DNA of 7,495 nucleotides from positions 1 to 7,495 of the forward strand of contig CAMCUG010000068.1 in assembly GCA_945878835.1 (NCBI GenBank), read 5' to 3'. Under the pieces are notes generated by a model. That model ran no database searches, had not been told where the DNA came from, and worked only from the letters and a program-made list of their open reading frames with translations. The stretch's first letter is position 1. Each line of letters opens with the position of its first letter. Below are positions 1 through 4,106 of the stretch, in pieces. The position numbers and the translations under genes were made by a program. This DNA is from Chryseobacterium gleum (GTDB lineage: Bacteria; Bacteroidota; Bacteroidia; Flavobacteriales_D; Sanyastnellaceae).

Positions 1-330
1 TTTGAAGAAATTCAAGACTCGACACTCATGGCTTGGACCACAAAAGAATACACTTGGACACAAGGTCATCAGTTGAATGTTTGGAAGGAAATAGCGAGAC
101 AAGAGGTACTTTTTTCAAAAAACAGAGTAGAGGTGCAGAAGTGGTTTGAATACGGACCGTTTACCAATGCAGAGAATGTCCCTCAAGAAAGCGCCCCGCA
201 ATTGGGTGTGTTCATGGGTTTTCAAATGGTGAGGAGTTATATGGAAAAACATCCGGAGGTTACTTTGGATCGTTTGATGAAAGAAGATAACGCGCAAAAA
301 ATATTACAAGCATACAAACCGAATTTATGA
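1..330 (+). CDS. gldB: GldB-like gliding motility lipoprotein, C-terminal part (5' end outside window)
   Basis: The frame is open from the first base of the window, so this is the C-terminal 109 residues of a longer protein, not a small gene starting at the ATG at 28. The call rests on the tail pattern: a Trp-rich stretch (YTWTQGHQLNVWKEI), then SAPQLGVFMGFQMVRSYME, then VTLDRLMKEDNAQKIL and a terminal YKPNL. This is how I recall GldB proteins of Bacteroidota ending (a gly/trp-containing segment, VRSYME, a 'SLQEL' helix and a YKP-like end). GldB is a lipoprotein needed for gliding in Flavobacterium johnsoniae, but homologues also occur in non-gliding relatives, so motility is not proven here. 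The lipobox and signal peptide would lie upstream and cannot be seen. The stop overlaps the gldC start by four bases (ATGA), which points to translational coupling. The adjacent gldC supports the identification. Confidence 0.82.
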   Translation, partial: FEEIQDSTLMAWTTKEYTWTQGHQLNVWKEIARQEVLFSKNRVEVQKWFEYGPFTNAENVPQESAPQLGVFMGFQMVRSYMEKHPEVTLDRLMKEDNAQKILQAYKPNL

Positions 331-656
331 AGAAGTCAACGATCTCAATTGAAATAGCATTAGACGAAAACAATGTGCCTGAGACCATTCAGTGGGAAGC
401 TACGGAGCTTGGGAAGAAGGCTGAATGTAAGGCCATGATTTTATCTGTGTGGGACAAGGCTGAGGCCAACACGATGCGCATAGATTTATGGACGAAAGAA
501 ATGCAAGTAGAAGAAATGACATTCTTCGTTCATCAGACATTGCTGACTCTTTCAGACAGTTTCGAAAAGGCAACAGGTGATGCCCGCATGGCAGCAACCA
601 TGCGTGATTTCTGCGATTATTATGCGGAAAAAATGAAGATTAATCCTCCGCTATAA
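327..656 (+). CDS. gldC: GldC-like gliding motility-associated protein
   Basis: A complete protein of 109 residues, close to the usual GldC length of about 110. Features I recognise are the N-terminal beta-like segment with ALDENNVPE, the central KAMILSVWDKAEANTMRIDLW, then TKEMQVEEMTFFVHQTLL, and the C-terminal ATMRDFCDYYAEKM. There is no signal peptide or membrane segment, so it should be cytoplasmic. GldC is encoded next to GldB in F. johnsoniae, where its loss only partly impairs gliding; its biochemical role is unknown. The ATG at 327 sits in the ATGA overlap with gldB, which fixes the start. Its TAA stop (654-656) abuts the stop of the opposite-strand engB gene (651-653), so the two coding regions overlap tail to tail by six bases. 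No hairpin-plus-T-tract terminator is visible after it. Confidence 0.9.
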   Translation: MKKSTISIEIALDENNVPETIQWEATELGKKAECKAMILSVWDKAEANTMRIDLWTKEMQVEEMTFFVHQTLLTLSDSFEKATGDARMAATMRDFCDYYAEKMKINPPL

Positions 657-1283
657 CGTAAAGTCGTTTGCGAATTCTTTCCTCCAAGCTGCAATTTGCT
701 CTTGAATTTCAACGCGACCCATACGCTCTACTGCTGCTGTAAGGAAATGTTGTGGAAGTTCTTCCCAAGTCTTTTTCAATTCAACTGTAAACGCATCGAA
801 GCGAAGGGTTTTTTGAAGTTCTGTAAGTTTCTCGCACTTCGTGAATGCAATACAAAAGGGTAGGCCTTGTTCGCCCAGCCATTGCATGAATTCAATATCT
901 ATTTTTTGCGGAGGTATTCTGAAATCGAGTAGCACGAAAGTGCAAATCAAGTTTTCGCGCTTATCTAAATAACTGCGAATGAAACTTCCCCACTTGTTGC
1001 GTTCGGTTTTGGAAGTCTTCGCGTAACCGTATCCTGGAAGATCGACCAAAAACCAGGGGTTCTTTTCTTCGTTTATCAGGAAGTGATTGATGGTCTGTGT
1101 TTTTCCTGGGCTTGAAGATGTTTTGGCAAGACCTTTCTTGTTCACCAACATGTTAATGAGGGAACTCTTGCCCACATTCGAACGGCCAATAAAGGCGAAT
1201 TCAGGATATGCGGGAGGTGGGCACTTGTCGATTTCAACAGATGACTTGACGAACGTAGCAGAATGAATTAATTCTTTGCTCAT
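651..1283 (-). CDS. engB: EngB/YihA/YsxC-family ribosome biogenesis GTPase
   Basis: A 210-residue TRAFAC-class GTPase with the short single-domain architecture of EngB, a factor for assembly of the large ribosomal subunit. Visible motifs: G1 P-loop GRSNVGKSS (33-41), G2 region SSSPGKTQT (56-64), G3 DLPGYGYAK (81-89), and the family-typical LDFR..PQKID segment (119-129). Two motifs deviate. G4, usually TKxDK, reads TKCEK (148-152), so the guanine-reading Asp is Glu151 (codon GAG). G5, usually SS near GR/GK, reads TAAVERMGR (182-190), with Ala183-Ala184 in place of the serines. The protein is otherwise intact, so I treat it as functional. The start at 1283 gives the normal N-terminus (short lead before the P-loop strand). 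It lies 6 bases downstream of the hydrolase stop and is probably cotranscribed with it. No clear Shine-Dalgarno sequence; the region before the ATG is A/T-rich. The 3' end overlaps gldC. Confidence 0.95.
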   Translation of the reverse strand: MSKELIHSATFVKSSVEIDKCPPPAYPEFAFIGRSNVGKSSLINMLVNKKGLAKTSSSPGKTQTINHFLINEEKNPWFLVDLPGYGYAKTSKTERNKWGSFIRSYLDKRENLICTFVLLDFRIPPQKIDIEFMQWLGEQGLPFCIAFTKCEKLTELQKTLRFDAFTVELKKTWEELPQHFLTAAVERMGRVEIQEQIAAWRKEFANDFTL

Positions 1284-1289
1284 TGTGCT

Positions 1290-2051
1290 TTATATATTTT
1301 GCTCGGTTAACCAAGCGTCGAGTAGATTGTTGAATTGCTGAGATTGCTCCATCATAGGTGCATGTCCACATTCATCTATCCAATACAATTTGGCTTGAGG
1401 AAGTTTACGTTGAAATTCTTCTGCCACTTCTGGAGGGGTGATGGTGTCGTTTTTCCCCCAGATTAAGCACGCCGGGATATTCATGTCTTTTAGGTCATCG
1501 GTCATATTATGACGTATTGCGCTTTTCGCAAGCGCTAAAATGCGAAGCACGCGATTGCGATCATTGACTACCTCATAACACTCATCTACCAGATCCGGGG
1601 TAGCATGTTTCGGGTCGAAGAATGTTAAAGCTACTTTTTGACGAATGAATTCTTTGTCTTCTCTTCTTGGAAAGCTGGAGCCGAAAGCATTTTCATAAAG
1701 ACCGCTGCTGGCTGTAAGAATAAGCGACTCAACTCTTTCTAAGTGATTCTTCGTGTATACCAGCGCAACGTGTCCGCCCAGTGAATTTCCTAAGAGATTC
1801 ACCTTGTCCCATTTCTTGTGTTGAATGAAGTCGTGTAAAAATTCGGCTAAGGACTTTACGCCTGTGGTAAGCATAGGCATGGTGTAAAGCGGGAGCATTG
1901 GGATAACAACTTTATAGCGTGGTTTGAAGTGATTTACCACGTCTTTGAAATTGCTCAATGCTCCAAACAAGCCATGAAGCAGGACAAGTGGTTTTCCCTC
2001 GCCTTCCTCAATGTAGGTGTAATCACCATCGGTTTTTAAAGTGTATTCCAT
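1290..2051 (-). CDS. Alpha/beta-fold hydrolase, substrate unknown
   Basis: A 253-residue alpha/beta hydrolase with a complete predicted catalytic triad: nucleophile Ser90 in the elbow GNSLGG (88-93), Asp202 in WGKNDTITP (198-206) and His230 in ECGHAPMME (227-235). HGLFG at 26-30 forms the usual oxyanion loop after the first long strand. The lid or cap lies about 115-190. No signal peptide or membrane segment is visible, so a cytoplasmic ester-, thioester- or amide-cleaving enzyme is likely, but the substrate cannot be read from the sequence. From my knowledge of Flavobacteriales genomes, a hydrolase of this type commonly lies next to engB and mraZ, which suggests a conserved but undefined link to ribosome assembly or division. 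It is the first gene of the minus-strand operon, followed after 6 bases by engB. Transcription should start in the intergenic region shared with mraZ, where a mirrored MraZ-type operator faces it. Confidence 0.92.
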   Translation of the reverse strand: MEYTLKTDGDYTYIEEGEGKPLVLLHGLFGALSNFKDVVNHFKPRYKVVIPMLPLYTMPMLTTGVKSLAEFLHDFIQHKKWDKVNLLGNSLGGHVALVYTKNHLERVESLILTASSGLYENAFGSSFPRREDKEFIRQKVALTFFDPKHATPDLVDECYEVVNDRNRVLRILALAKSAIRHNMTDDLKDMNIPACLIWGKNDTITPPEVAEEFQRKLPQAKLYWIDECGHAPMMEQSQQFNNLLDAWLTEQNI

Positions 2052-2099
2052 AATCTGTAGCTCACGAATTTACGCGATTCTGAGCGTGAACAACTGCTC

Positions 2100-2161
2100 A
2101 ATGTTACAAGCAATGAACAATTCGAGGTGTATGAAGGGGTGTGTTCATTGTAATTAACATT
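2100..2161. repeat. Two-part inverted repeat in the hydrolase-engB leader region
   Basis: The outer arms AATGTTA (2100-2106) and TAACATT (2155-2161) are exact reverse complements. The inner arms CAATGAACA (2111-2119) and TGTTCATTG (2142-2150) are also exact, over nine bases. A symmetric 4/4-base mismatch separates outer from inner arms, and a 22-base loop lies in the centre (2120-2141). It directly touches the minus-strand MraZ boxes. In RNA it would lie in the 5' leader of the hydrolase-engB transcript if the promoter is near those boxes; in DNA it could be paired sites for a dimeric regulator. No T-tract follows, so it is not an ordinary terminator. The role is unknown. Confidence 0.55.
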
Positions 2162-2179
2162 TCCCACTTTTTCCCACTA
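2161..2179 (-). promoter_or_regulatory. MraZ-type operator facing the hydrolase-engB operon
   Basis: Read on the minus strand, two TGGGA boxes (2176-2172 and 2166-2162) are separated by the five bases AAAAG. TGGGN repeats with five-base spacers are the known binding pattern of MraZ in E. coli. With its TAG lead and trailing A the unit is 19 bases and matches the plus-strand operator at 2282-2300 in 18 of 19 positions, inverted. A further partial match extends upstream (TTATT...TAG, 2190-2177, against 2271-2284). The unit ends 109 bp before the hydrolase ATG. The binding-site reading is established for the motif; control of this operon is inferred. Confidence 0.75.
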
Positions 2180-2281
2180 GCTATAAATAAGCTTTAAATC
2201 TTTATTTTACAAGGCTTTAAGAATCAAATCTCGTTGTTATTCTCTCCGAAGTTTTTAACAAAATGCGAATTTATTGTTGTT

Positions 2282-2309
2282 TAGTGGTAAAAAGTGGGAA
2301 GATGTGATT
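2282..2309 (+). promoter_or_regulatory. MraZ operator upstream of mraZ
   Basis: The boxes TGGTA (2285-2289) and TGGGA (2295-2299) are spaced by AAAAG. A degenerate third box TGATT (2305-2309) follows after five more bases, giving a 10-bp period, about one helical turn. This fits the direct-repeat operator through which MraZ represses its own cluster in E. coli. It ends about 26-35 bp before the proposed mraZ ATG. The weak -7-like TATTGTTG (2272-2279) would put a transcription start inside the boxes, as suits repression, but that promoter call is tentative. Confidence 0.85.
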
Positions 2310-2335
2310 ATTTTTGGAAAAGAATCCACAATCGA

Positions 2336-2812
2336 ATGTTAAACCTACTCGGAGAATACCACTGTAAAGTCGACGCAAAAGGGCGCTTGCTCTTTCCTGC
2401 ACGCTTGAAAAAGCAGCTGGAGGACATTCTTCATCATGGGTTGGTAGTCAATCGCGACATCTTCACACAGTGCTTGGTAGTTTATCCAAAACCAGAATGG
2501 GACATGGTAAACGAAGAGATGTCGAAGTTGAGCAGATACAATCAAAAGCATCAGATGTTCCAACGCAAGTTTATGAAAGGAGCAACGCATCTTGAATTGG
2601 ATAGCGTAGGACGATTGTCGCTTCCGGCAAGTCTTTTAGAATACGCGGGAGTAGACGGTTCGAAGAACGAATTGGTTATTTCTGGATTAGGACAGAAGAT
2701 GGAAATCTGGAGTTTAGATCAATACAACGCTGAAGTATTGGGCGAAGAGATAGATTTTGGAGCGTTGGCTGAAGAAGTTAGAAAAGACATTGATGCAAAA
2801 GGCGACAAGTAA
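2336..2812 (+). CDS. mraZ: MraZ, transcriptional regulator of the dcw cluster
   Basis: A 158-residue MraZ from the ATG at 2336. It has the tandem double swapped-hairpin AbrB-like repeats: the first with DAKGR (13-17) followed by LLFPA, the second with DSVGR (89-93) followed by LSLPA. The N-terminus LLGEYHCKVDAKG is classic for the family. MraZ forms a ring-shaped oligomer, binds TGGGN direct repeats and represses its own operon in E. coli. A longer reading from GTG 2294 would add 14 residues (beginning GRCDYFW) that do not belong to the family and would start inside the operator, so I reject it. No strong ribosome binding site is seen; the purine-rich GGAAAAGA about 14 bases upstream is the only candidate. 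The stop overlaps the rsmH start by one base (TAATG). The C-terminal 20 residues are acidic and probably flexible. Confidence 0.96.
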   Translation: MLNLLGEYHCKVDAKGRLLFPARLKKQLEDILHHGLVVNRDIFTQCLVVYPKPEWDMVNEEMSKLSRYNQKHQMFQRKFMKGATHLELDSVGRLSLPASLLEYAGVDGSKNELVISGLGQKMEIWSLDQYNAEVLGEEIDFGALAEEVRKDIDAKGDK

Positions 2813-3705
2813 TGGAGCAAGTTTATCACACCCCAGTGCTGTTGAAAGAGTCGATTGAGGGGTTAAACATTAAGCCCAACGGGGTTTATGTAGATGTGAC
2901 TTTCGGAGGCGGAGGCCATTCGAAAGAAATATTGAAACAATTGACAACAGGAAAGCTCATTGCGTTTGATCAGGATGGTGAAGCCGCGAAAAATGTCCCG
3001 CAAGATGAGCGATTGATTTTTGTCCCGCAAAATTTTAGGTTCGTTAAGAATTGGGTTGAGCTGCACGGATTTCAGCAAGTCGATGGGATTTTGGCTGACT
3101 TGGGTGTTAGCAGTCATCAGTTTGATTCTGGTGAGCGTGGATTTTCAATCCGTTTCAACGGTCCCTTGGACATGCGCATGAATCAGTCTTCTGGCATTTC
3201 CGCAGATGAATGGATCAACAAGTCGAGCGTTCAAGAGATTACAGATGCGCTCAGAATGTATGGCGAGTTAGACGGAGCATACAAAGTCGCAACTGAAATT
3301 GATATGCATAAGCCTTTGGGAACCACGCAAGCTTTGATAGACTGCACGCAGTCGTTTGCGAAGAGAGGGAAGGAGAAACAGTTTTTGGCGCAAATGTTCC
3401 AAGCATTTCGAATGGTAGTGAACGATGAGATTGCTGTTTTGAAAGAGTTCCTTCAACAATCACTCGAGTTGTTGGCTCCAGAGGGGAGATTGGTGGTGAT
3501 TAGTTATCACAGTTTGGAAGATCGTTTGGTGAAAGATTTCCTTCGGTCTGGAAATTTAGAGGGAGAGATAAAGAAGGATTTTTTCGGAAATCTAGAGCGT
3601 CAGATAGAGCCAGTGAAGAGCAAACCGGTTCTTCCATCACAAGAAGAAATAGAAAGAAATGGCAGAAGTCGAAGTGCTAAACTTCGAGTAGGACAAAAAA
3701 AATAA
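2812..3705 (+). CDS. rsmH: RsmH, 16S rRNA (cytosine-1402-N4) methyltransferase
   Basis: A 297-residue SAM-dependent methyltransferase (formerly MraW) that modifies N4 of C1402 in the decoding centre of 16S rRNA. Family signatures appear in order: HTPVLL (6-11), SAM-binding DVTFGGGGHS (28-37), AFDQD (51-55), catalytic-site DLGVSSHQFD (96-105), GPLDMRM (117-123), a helical substrate-recognition insert about 130-210 ending in MFQAFRMVVNDEI, HSLEDR (233-238) and the C-terminal NGRSRSAKLR (283-292). Length is normal (about 300). The start is fixed by the TAATG overlap with mraZ, which suggests coupled translation. It is the second gene of the dcw cluster, its standard place, so it is probably under MraZ control. 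Nothing looks degraded. Confidence 0.97.
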   Translation: MEQVYHTPVLLKESIEGLNIKPNGVYVDVTFGGGGHSKEILKQLTTGKLIAFDQDGEAAKNVPQDERLIFVPQNFRFVKNWVELHGFQQVDGILADLGVSSHQFDSGERGFSIRFNGPLDMRMNQSSGISADEWINKSSVQEITDALRMYGELDGAYKVATEIDMHKPLGTTQALIDCTQSFAKRGKEKQFLAQMFQAFRMVVNDEIAVLKEFLQQSLELLAPEGRLVVISYHSLEDRLVKDFLRSGNLEGEIKKDFFGNLERQIEPVKSKPVLPSQEEIERNGRSRSAKLRVGQKK

Positions 3706-3713
3706 AACTTTAA

Positions 3714-3735
3714 ACCGAATGAATATTCGTTCGGT
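3714..3735. promoter_or_regulatory. 22-bp palindrome immediately before the ftsL start
   Basis: The left arm begins ACCGAAT and the right arm ends GTTCGGT, around the central GAATATTC. Ten of eleven base pairs are complementary, and the exception (T3720 with G3729) would be a G-U pair in RNA. As RNA it gives a nine-pair stem with an AUAU loop that ends two bases before ATG 3738 and eight before ATG 3744, in the ribosome binding zone. As DNA it resembles a TetR-family operator. No T-tract follows, so it is not an intrinsic terminator. It occupies most of the only real gap in the mraZ-murE run. Confidence 0.65.
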
Positions 3736-3737
3736 AA

Positions 3738-4106
3738 ATGAAAATGGCTAAGAACGAAGAAACAAAACGCAAAGGAATAACCTTCAGAGAAATCATAGGA
3801 GGGGAATTCTTGACACGCCAGTCATTGGTGCGTCAGATGCCATTTTTCTTTTTTATAGTGGTGCTTTTCTTCATTCAAATTAGTATGATTTACTACTTTG
3901 AATCGGTTCAAATTGAGATCAAGAACACGAAGGATAAGCTTAAGAATTTGAATTCTGAGTACAACACCAACGCAAGTGAATTGAGTGTGAAGTCCCAGCA
4001 AAGTGAAGTCGTAGGCCAAGTGGCTCCTTGGGGATTGGTGAATTCTACAACCACTCCGTTCATCATAGATGTCGATTCAAATTTCTTCAAGACGAGCCAT
4101 GAATGA
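3738..4106 (+). CDS. ftsL: FtsL-like cell division protein
   Basis: A 122-residue small bitopic membrane protein. It has a charged cytoplasmic N-terminus (1-32, with Lys and Arg), one hydrophobic membrane helix (about 34-54, FFFFIVVLFFIQ), then an outside segment whose first part (about 55-90) has a heptad-like pattern suited to a coiled coil. The cytoplasmic FREIIGGEFL segment resembles the short motif before the membrane helix in Bacteroidota FtsL (FtsL_2-type). FtsL, with FtsB and FtsQ, activates the septal synthase FtsW-FtsI. Position between rsmH and ftsI supports the call more strongly than the weakly conserved sequence. The start is uncertain: ATG 3738 or ATG 3744 (MAKNEE...), the latter leaving more room after the palindrome. 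The last eight bases overlap ftsI (ATGAATGA). Confidence 0.87.
   Translation: MKMAKNEETKRKGITFREIIGGEFLTRQSLVRQMPFFFFIVVLFFIQISMIYYFESVQIEIKNTKDKLKNLNSEYNTNASELSVKSQQSEVVGQVAPWGLVNSTTTPFIIDVDSNFFKTSHE

Larger units (their letters stand above)
2052..2335. other. Divergent intergenic regulatory region between hydrolase-engB and the dcw cluster
   Basis: This 284-bp stretch contains no convincing gene. It separates two divergent operons and should contain both promoters. It holds a long two-part dyad (2100-2161), an MraZ-type box pair on the minus strand (2161-2179), a matching pair on the plus strand (2282-2300), and an A/T-rich middle with two copies of GCTTTAA (2191-2197, 2214-2220). I find no perfect match to the Bacteroidota promoter consensus TTG-N19-21-TAnnTTTG on either strand. 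The nearest for mraZ is TATTGTTG at 2272-2279, which lacks a good -33 partner. Confidence 0.8.

Noticed and set aside
1519..1535. Hairpin GCGCTT-TTCGC-AAGCGC followed by TAAAA
   Set aside because: It lies inside the hydrolase coding sequence over Ala-Leu-Ala-Lys-Ser codons, has no T-tract, and is in no position to act as a terminator.
2065..2093. Possible minus-strand promoter TTG-N18-TAAATTCG before the hydrolase
   Set aside because: It has one mismatch in the -7 element, a slightly short spacer, and would leave a leader of fewer than about ten bases. It also lies far from the MraZ boxes. Too weak to annotate.
2081..2100. Short hairpin TGAGC...GCTCA near the hydrolase start
   Set aside because: Only five base pairs with a ten-base loop; too weak to call as a regulatory structure.
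2191..2220. Direct repeat GCTTTAA (2191-2197 and 2214-2220)
   Set aside because: A seven-base A/T-rich word at 23-base spacing is easily found by chance in this region, and it has no match in the facing operators.
4069..4098. Earlier in-frame ATG for ftsI
   Set aside because: It would add ten residues without family support and a 38-base overlap with ftsL. ATG 4099 gives the normal short cytoplasmic lead.
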